Of a DNA stretch of 64,000 nucleotides, positions 1-10,627 are shown in pieces. The stretch comes from Thiosocius sp942490985 (GTDB lineage Bacteria > Pseudomonadota > Gammaproteobacteria > Chromatiales > Chromatiaceae). The notes under the pieces are model-generated. The model saw only the letters and a list, made by a program, of their open reading frames with translations, was not told the origin of the DNA and did not search any database. The DNA lies in contig CALNYW010000003.1 of the NCBI GenBank assembly GCA_942490985.1, forward strand, positions 310,001-374,000, in the 5' to 3' direction. Each line of letters starts with the position of its first letter. Position 1 is the stretch's first letter. The position numbers were made by a program, and so were the translations under genes.

Positions 1-1718
1 TGACAGACCCAGGCCTTCTGCAAATCCTGCATGACCGGCTTCGGCATGCCGGCCGGCAAGTCGACGGTCGAAAAATCATCGAAGATTTCGATGTGCCCGA
101 TGTAGCGGCTCTCGATGTCGGCCTCGTTTGCGATGGCACCGACTATATTGCCTGGCTTGACGCCATGCTGATAACCCACCGCCACCCGGTAGCGAACCAT
201 TTCGACATCAGGAAACTCCTTGAGCGGCAATGGCTCGGGATCGACCTGCTTGGGTACCGATGGGCGGTTGCGTTTCGACGACGATTGCTGCCGCTCGAAG
301 GCATCGCCGGACCGCTGTGCTTGGCTACTCGCCTTTTTCGCGGCCTCTGCCTTGGCGTCGAGCAACAGCGGCTCGTCGCCCTGTGCCAAACGTGCGAGCA
401 CGGCGGCGATCTGCAGCGCATCGAGGTCGTCTTCCTGCTCGAGTTCGCTGACCAGGCGGTAGTACTCGGCGATCTCCGGCTGACCGATCAGGGCCCGCAC
501 GCGTTCTTTGAACTTTGCCGTTCGCTTGACATTGATGTCCTGTACCGAAGGCAGATCCATCGCCTCGATGGTTTGCTTGGTCGCCTTCTCGATCGCGCGC
601 AGCATCCGTCGTTCACGCGGTGCGACAAATAGAATCGCCTCGCCGGCGGCACCGGCCCGGCCGGTCCGACCGATCCGATGCACATACGACTCGGTGTCAT
701 ACGGGATGTCGTAATTCACCACGTGACTGATGCGCGGCACATCGAGGCCACGTGCCGCGACGTCAGTCGCGACCAGGATCTCGGTCTTACCTTCTCGCAA
801 TCGTTCGACGACGCGTTCGCGCTGCTGCTGCGGCACATCGCCGTTCAGCGCCTCCGCTGAAAATCCTCTTGCGCGGAGTTTTTCGGCCAGCTCATCGGTT
901 TGCGTTTTGGTGCGGACAAACACGATCACGCCGCTGAAGGTTTCGTGTTCGAGAATGCGGGTCAAGGCATCGAGTTTGTGCACGCCGGCAATCGACCAGT
1001 AACGCTGGCGAATATTCTCGGCGGTGGTAGTGCGCGCGGCCACCTTGACCTCTGCCGGGTCGTTTAGATGTTGGTCAGCCACACGGCGAATGGCCGTTGG
1101 CATCGTGGCCGAGAACAGCGCGGTCTGACGGCTGGCCGGCGTGTGTTCGAGGATCCAGGCCACGTCATCGATGAATCCCATACGGAGCATTTCATCGGCT
1201 TCATCGAGAACCAGCGCACGCAGGCGCGAGATATCCAGCGTCTTGCGCCGCATGTGATCCATCACTCGACCAGGCGTCCCGACCACGACCTGCACACCGC
1301 GCCGCAGTTGGCTCAGCTGGTGGCCCATCCCCTGGCCGCCATAGATCGGCAAGACATGGAAATTCGGCATGAACCGCGCATAGGTTTGCAACGCCTCGGC
1401 AACTTGAAGTGCCAGTTCCCGGGTCGGCGCCAACACCAGTAGCTGCGGGTAGTTTTGCAACGGATCGATACGTGCCAACAAAGGCAACGCGAAAGCGGCC
1501 GTTTTACCGGTGCCGGTCTGCGCCTGACCAAGTAGGTCCCTACCCTCGAGCAGGAGAGGGATCGCCTCCGCCTGGATTGGTGATGGTGTCTCGTAACCGA
1601 CCGCGGCCAGCGCGCGCAACAGCGCCTCCGGCAGCGCCAGATCGACAAATCCCTGTGGAAACTTGTCAGCATCGCTCGTTTTAGCGACGACTTCGGGGGA
1701 ATCAACAGTGTCGGACAT
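1..1718 (-). CDS. deaD: DEAD-box ATP-dependent RNA helicase, DeaD/CsdA type (3' end outside window)
   Basis: The frame read from the ATG at 1718 stays open to the window edge (about 572 codons, no stop). It carries the helicase core in order: Walker A AQTGTGKTAA, PTRELA, the DEAD box in VLDEADEML, SAT, and HRIGRTGRAG. A linker follows and then a C-terminal stretch resembling the DbpA-type RNA-binding domain (VAVGYQHGVKPGNIVGAIAN). DeaD-type helicases unwind structured RNA in ribosome assembly and mRNA turnover, especially in the cold. Only the extreme C-terminus is missing. The gene is divergent from the next one, with about 90 bp between. Identity as DeaD rather than another DEAD-box paralogue rests on the length and the C-terminal RNA-binding domain. 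Confidence 0.9.
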   Translation of the reverse strand, partial: MSDTVDSPEVVAKTSDADKFPQGFVDLALPEALLRALAAVGYETPSPIQAEAIPLLLEGRDLLGQAQTGTGKTAAFALPLLARIDPLQNYPQLLVLAPTRELALQVAEALQTYARFMPNFHVLPIYGGQGMGHQLSQLRRGVQVVVGTPGRVMDHMRRKTLDISRLRALVLDEADEMLRMGFIDDVAWILEHTPASRQTALFSATMPTAIRRVADQHLNDPAEVKVAARTTTAENIRQRYWSIAGVHKLDALTRILEHETFSGVIVFVRTKTQTDELAEKLRARGFSAEALNGDVPQQQRERVVERLREGKTEILVATDVAARGLDVPRISHVVNYDIPYDTESYVHRIGRTGRAGAAGEAILFVAPRERRMLRAIEKATKQTIEAMDLPSVQDINVKRTAKFKERVRALIGQPEIAEYYRLVSELEQEDDLDALQIAAVLARLAQGDEPLLLDAKAEAAKKASSQAQRSGDAFERQQSSSKRNRPSVPKQVDPEPLPLKEFPDVEMVRYRVAVGYQHGVKPGNIVGAIANEADIESRYIGHIEIFDDFSTVDLPAGMPKPVMQDLQKAWVC

Positions 1719-1853
1719 CGTTTCGGCCTTGGGTGCGGCGGGACCGGTGCTCGATCCGGCGGGTGGCGAATTATACGTGAATTTATGTTGGATATAAACG
1801 GAAACTATTGAATGCAGGGTGATTGCCGGCCAGGTTTGCGACACTGCGCCGCC

Positions 1854-2327
1854 ATGACCGGCCTCTCTCTTGTCGATGCTGTTGCGCTGATTTTCGTTGC
1901 CTATCGGATCGCCCGCGCAACCGCGAGACCGCTCGGCGAGTCGCTCCACGGACTGATCGCCCTGATCTTGCTGGTCAGCCTGTTTCTCGGTTTCCGCATG
2001 GCCAGCGAGATGCGCGCTCTGGTCGGCGAGGCGGCCAACGTTATCCAGGCCATTCCCGGGCTTGGCACCAAACTGCTGGTGATCCTGGCCGCCTGGTACC
2101 TGATGCGCCTGTTGCGCACCCGCAGCGGTTTCTGGATCGAATCGGCTATCCCACGGCACCTGCATGCCAAGATCGTGCGCGTCGCCGAGGGGCTTCGGGC
2201 GGCGCTGATGGTCGGCTTCATTGCCTGGCTCGCCGAAGGCCTGTTTGACGAACGATCACCCGCAACGCCCTGGTTGGTGCAGCGTGTTCGCGCGGGCGAC
2301 GCATGGATTGCTGGCCTGTTGCAGTAA
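1854..2327 (+). CDS. small membrane protein, weakly CvpA-like
   Basis: Encodes about 157 residues from the ATG at 1854; an in-frame ATG at 1812, preceded by GGAAA, would add 14 polar residues. There are three or four hydrophobic segments: an N-terminal LSLVDAVALIFVAYRI helix, IALILLVSLFLGF, a segment around LLVILAAWYLM, and one near ALMVGFIAWLAEGLF. The pattern of a short N-terminal helix, a second helix and a Gly-rich turn recalls CvpA/colicin V production proteins, but no diagnostic residue settles it. The gene stands alone, divergent from the helicase. Function unknown; start uncertain. Confidence 0.55.
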   Translation: MTGLSLVDAVALIFVAYRIARATARPLGESLHGLIALILLVSLFLGFRMASEMRALVGEAANVIQAIPGLGTKLLVILAAWYLMRLLRTRSGFWIESAIPRHLHAKIVRVAEGLRAALMVGFIAWLAEGLFDERSPATPWLVQRVRAGDAWIAGLLQ

Positions 2328-2533
2328 GCCGCACAATACCGACCCAGGGGCAGAATTATCTCGCCGGCACGGTTAGACTCTGCCCGGCCAGCTGTAAGGA
2401 ACAAATCAGACTTCGACGCACAGAAGTCGGCAAACCATATGCACAGCGCCAATCCATTTTCCTACACCGCAGACCTTTGCGGTTCGTCTTCCACACCGCT
2501 TGGGCATTTTGACTTGACCGAGAGCGTGGCCGC
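2328..2533 (+). other. leader region of the Mrp antiporter operon
   Basis: This 206-bp spacer precedes the antiporter operon. It holds two small inverted repeats: GACTTC/GAAGTC at 2409-2428 with an 8-nt loop, and CCGCA/TGCGG at 2467-2482 with a 6-nt loop. Neither is followed by a T run, so neither looks like a simple terminator. I could not match it to a known Na+ or other riboswitch by eye. Any promoter of the operon should lie here. Confidence 0.3.
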
Positions 2534-5343
<2,810 letters not shown>

Positions 5344-5344
<1 letters not shown>

Positions 5345-5679
5345 TGGAAGCGCTCATTACGCTTGTGATTGCGGTCCTGACCAGCTGTGGTGTCTACCTT
5401 AGCCTGCGCGGCCGAACCTTTCCCGTCGTGCTGGGCCTGACGCTGTTGTCTTATGCGGTCAACGTGTTCCTGTTCATCACCGGTCGATTGATTCTCGCCG
5501 CGCCGCCGATCATCCAGGACGGCCGTGTCGAGTACGCGGACCCGCTGCCCCAGGCACTGGTGCTCACCGCGATCGTCATCAGCTTTGGGATGACCGCCTT
5601 CGTGGTGATTCTGTCGCTGCGCGCACGTGCCGAACTGGGTAATGATCACGTCGACGGCGATGAGGCAGGCCGGCGATGA
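5344..5679 (+). CDS. mnhC: Mrp-type Na+/H+ antiporter subunit C
   Basis: 111-residue NuoK-like membrane protein with three predicted helices: ALITLVIAVLTSCGVYLSL, VVLGLTLLSYAVNVFLFI and ALVLTAIVISFGMTAFVVIL. The sequence DPLPQALVLTAIVI is the typical MrpC signature. Its ATG shares the last base of the mnhA stop codon and its own end overlaps mnhD, so translation is probably coupled along the operon. It acts in the inner membrane as part of the Mrp complex. Confidence 0.95.
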
Positions 5680-7193
5680 ATCATTGGGTCATTGCGCCGT
5701 TGCTGCTACCGCTAATGGCTGGCGTGATCCTGCTGTTGGTACGCGGCAGCGCCATGCAAGCGCGCCGGCTGGTCAGCGGCGTTGCCAGCATTGCCTCGAT
5801 CGGCTTGGCCGTGATGCTGCTGATGCAAGTCAGCGACGGCGGCGTTCTGGTATATCGGCTCGGCAACTGGCAGGCCCCGTTCGGCATCGTGCTGGTCGCC
5901 GATCACCTGGCAGCGATCATGCTGTTGGTCACCGCCATTTTGGCCACTTGCGTTGTGCTTTACGCGGTGCGCGGCGGCGATCAGTCAGGTCGCTATTTCC
6001 ACCTGCTTTTCCAAATGCAGCTGTTTGGACTCAACGGCGCCTTTTTGACCGGCGACCTGTTCAACCTTTTCGTGTTCTTCGAAGTACTGCTTATCGCCTC
6101 GTATGGTCTGTTACTGCACGGCGGGGGGCCTGACCGCACGCGAGCCGGGCTACATTACGTTGTTCTGAATCTGATCGGCTCGACGCTGTTTCTGTTTGCA
6201 GTCGGCACGCTGTACGGTGTTCTCGGCACCTTAAACATGGCCGACCTGGCGCAGGGCATCGGGTCGCTCGATGACGACAACGTCGGCATCGTGCGCGCCG
6301 CCGGGCTGTTGTTGTTCATTGTGTTCGCACTAAAGGCCGCATTGGCGCCTCTGCACCTCTGGTTACCTGGCGCCTACAGCTATACCAGCCTGCCCGTCGC
6401 CGCGATGTTCGCCATCATGACGAAGGTCGGCGCATACGCCATCCTGCGCGTTTATAGCCTGATGTTTGGTGCTGACAACGGCCCAACCGCTGGCCTGTTG
6501 GACCCCTGGTTGCTCCCGCTGGCATTACTGACGGTTGCCGCGGGCACCGTCGGCCTGTTGGCCTCCCGGCGCCTCGCGCAACAGGCCGCTTACCTGGTTG
6601 TCGTTTCTGCCGGGACATTGCTCACGGCATTCGGCTTGGGAGGAACGGCCGCGGTCAGCGCCGGCCTCTACTATCTCGCGCACACCACGTTCGCAACAGC
6701 CGCCCTGTTTATACTGGCGGATGTATTGAGCAGGCTGCGCGGTGCAGTGGGCGACCGACTTGTTGCGGGCCCGGCGTTGCCACACGGCCAATTGTTTCCC
6801 AGCCTGTTTCTGCTGGTTATTCTGGCTGTCGCGGGCGTTCCGCCGTTGTCGGGATTCGTCGGCAAATTCTTGATCCTGCAATCCGCTGCCGACAGCGTCT
6901 GGATGTCCTGGGTATTCGGCGTGCTGCTGGTTACGAGTTTGTTAGGCATCGTCGCCATGGCCCGATCGGGCAGCCAGATCTTCTTCGACGTGGACAGCGA
7001 AGCCAAACCAGCCTCGGCAGTCCATGCGGCCGACCTGGTTGGCCTGGTGGTTCTGATCTTAACCGGGATCGCTTTGGTGCTTTTTGCCGGACCGGTCTAT
7101 GACTTCAGCGCACATGCCGCAGCGCAGTTGATGGAGCCCAGCGGCTATCTCAATGCGGTGTTGAACCCTGGCATTGCGGAGTTGCCAAGATGA
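5676..7193 (+). CDS. mnhD: Mrp-type Na+/H+ antiporter subunit D
   Basis: 505-residue NuoM/NuoN-like proton-translocating subunit. Recognisable blocks include GDLFNLFVFFEVLLIASYGL (with the conserved membrane Glu), ALKAALAPLHLWLPGAY and GVPPLSGFVGKFLIL. Length is normal for MrpD. It starts in an ATGA overlap with mnhC and ends in an ATGA overlap with mnhE. It forms the second antiporter-like channel of the complex, alongside subunit A. Confidence 0.95.
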   Translation: MNHWVIAPLLLPLMAGVILLLVRGSAMQARRLVSGVASIASIGLAVMLLMQVSDGGVLVYRLGNWQAPFGIVLVADHLAAIMLLVTAILATCVVLYAVRGGDQSGRYFHLLFQMQLFGLNGAFLTGDLFNLFVFFEVLLIASYGLLLHGGGPDRTRAGLHYVVLNLIGSTLFLFAVGTLYGVLGTLNMADLAQGIGSLDDDNVGIVRAAGLLLFIVFALKAALAPLHLWLPGAYSYTSLPVAAMFAIMTKVGAYAILRVYSLMFGADNGPTAGLLDPWLLPLALLTVAAGTVGLLASRRLAQQAAYLVVVSAGTLLTAFGLGGTAAVSAGLYYLAHTTFATAALFILADVLSRLRGAVGDRLVAGPALPHGQLFPSLFLLVILAVAGVPPLSGFVGKFLILQSAADSVWMSWVFGVLLVTSLLGIVAMARSGSQIFFDVDSEAKPASAVHAADLVGLVVLILTGIALVLFAGPVYDFSAHAAAQLMEPSGYLNAVLNPGIAELPR

Positions 7194-7681
7194 CGCGTGT
7201 GCTGCCTCACCCATTATTGTCAACGATTCTCGTGGTTCTCTGGCTGTTACTGGTCAACGAACTCAGCGTCGGCCATATACTGCTCGGTACGCTGCTTGGT
7301 TGGGCAGTACCGCTTTACACAGCCCGGTTTTGGCCGGAAGAGGTGCAGGTCCATCGTCCTCTGGTGTTGCTGAAGTTTCTGATTATCGTGCTTTATGACA
7401 TTGTCGTTGCCAACGTCACGGTCGCTCGGCTGATCCTGGGACCAGCAGAACGCATGCGACCCGCCTTTGTCACGATGCCCCTCGTGCTGCAGAGCGAGTT
7501 GGCGATCAGCCTGCTGGCGAATACGATCTCGTTGACGCCTGGCACGGTGTCAGTCTTCGTCAGTGCCGATCGGAAACACCTTGTCATCCACTGTCTGCAT
7601 ACGACCTCACCCAATGAGTTAATCGCGACAATCCATCAACGCTACGAGCAACCGCTCAAGGATGTCCTGGAAGCATGCTGA
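7190..7681 (+). CDS. mnhE: Mrp-type Na+/H+ antiporter subunit E
   Basis: 163 residues, typical for MrpE. Two N-terminal hydrophobic helices (TILVVLWLLLVNELSVGHILLG region) are followed by a soluble domain containing the family hallmark NTISLTPGTVSV. Overlaps mnhD by ATGA and mnhF by 7 bp. MrpE is a small accessory subunit needed for assembly or activity of the complex in other bacteria. Confidence 0.94.
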   Translation: MTRVLPHPLLSTILVVLWLLLVNELSVGHILLGTLLGWAVPLYTARFWPEEVQVHRPLVLLKFLIIVLYDIVVANVTVARLILGPAERMRPAFVTMPLVLQSELAISLLANTISLTPGTVSVFVSADRKHLVIHCLHTTSPNELIATIHQRYEQPLKDVLEAC

Positions 7682-7944
7682 GTAATGCCGTTTATATCGC
7701 CCTTGGCCTGGTCACTGTTGCCTTGTTGTTGTCGTTCTGGCGCCTGCTGATCGGCCCGAGCACGCCGGATCGAATCCTTGCGCTCGATACCCTGTACATC
7801 AATACGGTCGCGTTGTTGGTGTTGTTGGGTATTCATCTCGGCAGCAACCTCTATTTTGAGGCCGCGCTGCTGATAGCGCTGATCGGTTTTGTCGGCACCG
7901 TAGCGTTGAGCAAATTTCTAACCCGCGGCGATATTATCGAGTAA
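7675..7944 (+). CDS. mnhF: Mrp-type Na+/H+ antiporter subunit F
   Basis: 89-residue, three-helix membrane protein with the conserved RLLIGPSTPDRILALD block that marks MrpF after the first helix. Overlaps the end of mnhE and is followed 8 bp later by mnhG. Length and motif are normal for the family. Confidence 0.94.
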   Translation: MLSNAVYIALGLVTVALLLSFWRLLIGPSTPDRILALDTLYINTVALLVLLGIHLGSNLYFEAALLIALIGFVGTVALSKFLTRGDIIE

Positions 7945-7952
7945 CGATAGAG

Positions 7953-8294
7953 ATGCTGGACTTTCTGCTTTCTGTACTGATTTTGGTTGGCGCGGGCTTT
8001 ACGCTGATCGGTTCACTGGGTCTGGTCAGACTGCGCGATTTTTACAGTCGCCTGCATGCGCCGACCAAGGCCTCGACCTTGGGCGTTGGCAGCCTGCTGA
8101 TCGCATCGGCGCTGTTTTTCAGTTTCAAGGACGAAGGACTCAGCGTCCACGAAGTATTGGTGACGCTGTTCCTGTTCATCACCGCTCCGGTAGGCGCACA
8201 CCTCATGGCTAAGGCGGCGTTGCATCTTCGCTTGGAATCCAGGGCCGCACTACCGGACGAAGATCTGCTCAACGGCGATCGCACCGACGACTAG
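7953..8294 (+). CDS. mnhG: Mrp-type Na+/H+ antiporter subunit G
   Basis: 113 residues with the MrpG signature: IGSLGLVRLRDFYSRLHAPTKASTLG, then VTLFLFITAPVGAHLMAKAA. Three predicted helices. Last gene of the operon, so a full subunit set is present (A/B fused, C-G). It converges on a minus-strand lipoprotein gene 29 bp away, and I see no strong intrinsic terminator between them. Confidence 0.94.
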   Translation: MLDFLLSVLILVGAGFTLIGSLGLVRLRDFYSRLHAPTKASTLGVGSLLIASALFFSFKDEGLSVHEVLVTLFLFITAPVGAHLMAKAALHLRLESRAALPDEDLLNGDRTDD

Positions 8295-8323
8295 TCGACC
8301 AGCCCGGCCTGCCGCTCCGCGCA

Positions 8324-8671
8324 TCAGCGATGGGGATGTTCGAAGAACACGTACGGGGTCGAATAGTCGGAGATCTCGAAATACACCTTCTCTTCACCCG
8401 GATCACGTTGCATGTTGAGGTTTTCATCGAACACGCCATATCCGAAGCGATAGGGCCTGGCAGCGCTCCCCTGGGTTGCCACGGCGGTGCTGAGTTTATC
8501 GATCTCAATGAACCGTCTTACCAGCGCATCGCCGGCATAGATCTCCAGCACACCATTGGTGCCGGTCCAGTTCTGAATCGCCCGCCCGAACTTGTTTTGG
8601 GTTTCCTGGGTGCAAGCCGTGAGGCCCAGCAACAAGAAAAGTAATCCCGCTAAACGCCAAAAATCTCGCAT
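8324..8671 (-). CDS. small lipoprotein of unknown function
   Basis: 115 residues from the ATG at 8671, chosen because it opens directly into a lipoprotein signal (MRDFWRLAGLLFLLLGLTAC) with lipobox LTAC; upstream in-frame starts would add a non-signal leader. The mature part is soluble and has no motif I recognise (EIYAGDALVRRFIEIDKL, YFEISDYSTPYVFF). It lies 26 bp downstream of the antiporter gene on the same strand and may be co-transcribed with it. Likely tethered to the envelope. Confidence 0.7.
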   Translation of the reverse strand: MRDFWRLAGLLFLLLGLTACTQETQNKFGRAIQNWTGTNGVLEIYAGDALVRRFIEIDKLSTAVATQGSAARPYRFGYGVFDENLNMQRDPGEEKVYFEISDYSTPYVFFEHPHR

Positions 8672-8697
8672 CGATTGAGTCCGCCAGTTTGAATAGA

Positions 8698-10155
8698 TCA
8701 GTTTGTTGTCGCAGGGGTTGGCTGGACGCTGATGCCCCGCTTTATTGCCCATTTCAGCAGTGAAGGCGCGATCACGGTCGTTATCACGACCATCAGGACA
8801 ATCGCTGAGAACAATTGACTGTTAATCACACCCAACGCTTTGCCAATACTGGCGAAAATCAGGCCCACCTCGCCCCGCGGCAACATGCCGAAGCCTATCG
8901 CCAGGTGATTGAGGCCGCGACCCGCGACATACCCGCTCACCACCTTACCGATGATCGCCGCCACTGTCAGGCCGCTGGCAAAAACCCAAACATCGGCACT
9001 CAGGAAACTCTCGAGTTTCACCTGCAGCCCAATCAGCACGAAAAAGATCGGCACCAGAATCGCTTCAAGGGGCGCCATGAGGCTCTTGATACTAACCTTC
9101 GTGCGACGACAGTCATCATCCCAGCTATCGAAGTAGCAGTCGTTCATGATCAACCCGGCGGCAAATGCCCCAATGATCGTGGCCAGTCCAACAAGATCGG
9201 CGAACCAGGACAGACCCATGACGAAAATGAACGACACAAAGATCTTCGCCTCGACGAACTCAAGGCGTCGCATGGCACGAATCAGACCGCGCAGCACAAA
9301 CGGGCCACCGTAAAGCGACGCAATGACGAACAGCGCGGCGAGCCCAAGAATCTCCGCAATTGCCATCCCCTGCACGTCGCCGTTGATGACAATGCCCGAG
9401 ACGATCGCCAGCGAGATCAGCCCAAGCACGTCATCGAAGATCGCCGCACCGAGAATGATATTGGCTTCACGACTTCGAACCGCGTCGAGTTCGGTCAAAA
9501 CGCGTGCGGTGATGCCGACACTGGTGGCACCCAAGGTCGCGGCGATAAACAGCATAGCCCCAAGCGACTGATCGGGTGACGTGTACCAGGCGACGGCCAA
9601 ACCGAGGAAAAACGGCGTGAACATGCCGACCAAGGCTACCTTTACCGATGGACCACCCGAAGAGCGCATCTCTTCAACGCTGCTCTCGAGCCCGACCATG
9701 AACAGCAGAAAAATCACACCATAGCGAGAGAAAATATCGATGGTGTGCGCGATGCCAAGCAGTTGGCCTCCGTAGGGCCCTTCGATCACGGCGACCATTT
9801 TCGCCGCGACCACCGGGTCGTCGATACGTGCTGCCGCGGCCTGTTCCAAGCCCTGCCCGGTAAACGACAGGTCAACAATATCGAACAGCGCCGTGCCCTC
9901 GCGCAGCGCCAGGATGAAATCTCCACCGACGAGATAAACCAGATTGCCCAGCGCAATGCCGATGATCAACTCACCGAGCACCGAGGGCTGCCCAAAGCGC
10001 CGCGCGAAATAGCGCCCAATGACGGCAAAAATTAGGATGCCGGTGACCCCCAAAATAACCGGCGCTACCGGATCGGAGTGTTCGGCGTCAGCGGCGAGTA
10101 CCGCGCCCGGGAATAAACAGATGGAGATTAGGGACACGCGCAGGAGCATTTCCAT
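8698..10155 (-). CDS. cation:proton antiporter, CPA2/Kef family
   Basis: About 485 residues starting at the ATG at 10155; a GTG at 10173, directly abutting the upstream stop, is an alternative. An N-terminal hydrophobic segment (RVSLISICLFPGAVLA) looks like a cleaved signal and is followed by about 12 helices. Family marks are FGQPSVLGELIIGIALG, GVIFLLFMVGLESS and the Asp-Asp pair in AAIFDDVLGLISLAI, which carries ions in CPA2 antiporters. There is no C-terminal TrkA/RCK domain, so it is an NhaS/NapA-like form rather than full Kef. It probably exchanges Na+ or K+ for H+ at the inner membrane. Preceded by a cytochrome c gene in the same direction. Confidence 0.88.
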   Translation of the reverse strand: MEMLLRVSLISICLFPGAVLAADAEHSDPVAPVILGVTGILIFAVIGRYFARRFGQPSVLGELIIGIALGNLVYLVGGDFILALREGTALFDIVDLSFTGQGLEQAAAARIDDPVVAAKMVAVIEGPYGGQLLGIAHTIDIFSRYGVIFLLFMVGLESSVEEMRSSGGPSVKVALVGMFTPFFLGLAVAWYTSPDQSLGAMLFIAATLGATSVGITARVLTELDAVRSREANIILGAAIFDDVLGLISLAIVSGIVINGDVQGMAIAEILGLAALFVIASLYGGPFVLRGLIRAMRRLEFVEAKIFVSFIFVMGLSWFADLVGLATIIGAFAAGLIMNDCYFDSWDDDCRRTKVSIKSLMAPLEAILVPIFFVLIGLQVKLESFLSADVWVFASGLTVAAIIGKVVSGYVAGRGLNHLAIGFGMLPRGEVGLIFASIGKALGVINSQLFSAIVLMVVITTVIAPSLLKWAIKRGISVQPTPATTN

Positions 10156-10173
10156 CGCGCGTTCGACTTGCAC

Positions 10174-10482
10174 TTACTCGGCCTTCAACTGGCGCCGGAT
10201 GTGAATGGCGATTGCTTCAGCCTGCGACTTGGAAATATCGAATGCCGGCATTTTCGATCCCTTGGGTTGGTTATGGCCAAGTATCCGGGCAACCAGTTCG
10301 CGATAAGTCAGCGACGTGTGCCTGACCGGCGGAATACCCCTCAAAAAGACACCATCACCGCTGTTTTGGTGGCACTCAGCGCAGTAATAGCCGTACAGTT
10401 GCGCTCCGGTCCTCACTTCTGGTGGCGCGGAACCCTTGTCACAGCCAGACAGCAGAATGCCGCCTAACAGCAGCAGCGACAT
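10174..10482 (-). CDS. c-type cytochrome lipoprotein
   Basis: About 102 residues from the ATG at 10482; a TTG at 10497 is an alternative start. The N-terminus is a lipoprotein signal ending in LLSGC. One haem-binding CAECH motif lies near residue 35, and a Met in KMPAF may be the distal ligand. This is a small monohaem class I cytochrome facing the periplasm. Its stop codon directly abuts the antiporter gene, so the two are probably one transcript. Redox partner unknown. Confidence 0.82.
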   Translation of the reverse strand: MSLLLLGGILLSGCDKGSAPPEVRTGAQLYGYYCAECHQNSGDGVFLRGIPPVRHTSLTYRELVARILGHNQPKGSKMPAFDISKSQAEAIAIHIRRQLKAE

Positions 10483-10627
10483 TCGGATAAGAATCAAACC
10501 TCTAACGCTTACCAGTAGCTAGTTATTTACATTAGCATAGGCGTAATAGACGGGCCCCGCGTTTCCGCATCCGTCGACTGGCCCGAACAGTGGTATATTT
10601 TACAGTTTTCGTGCCAGCCTTCCTCGC

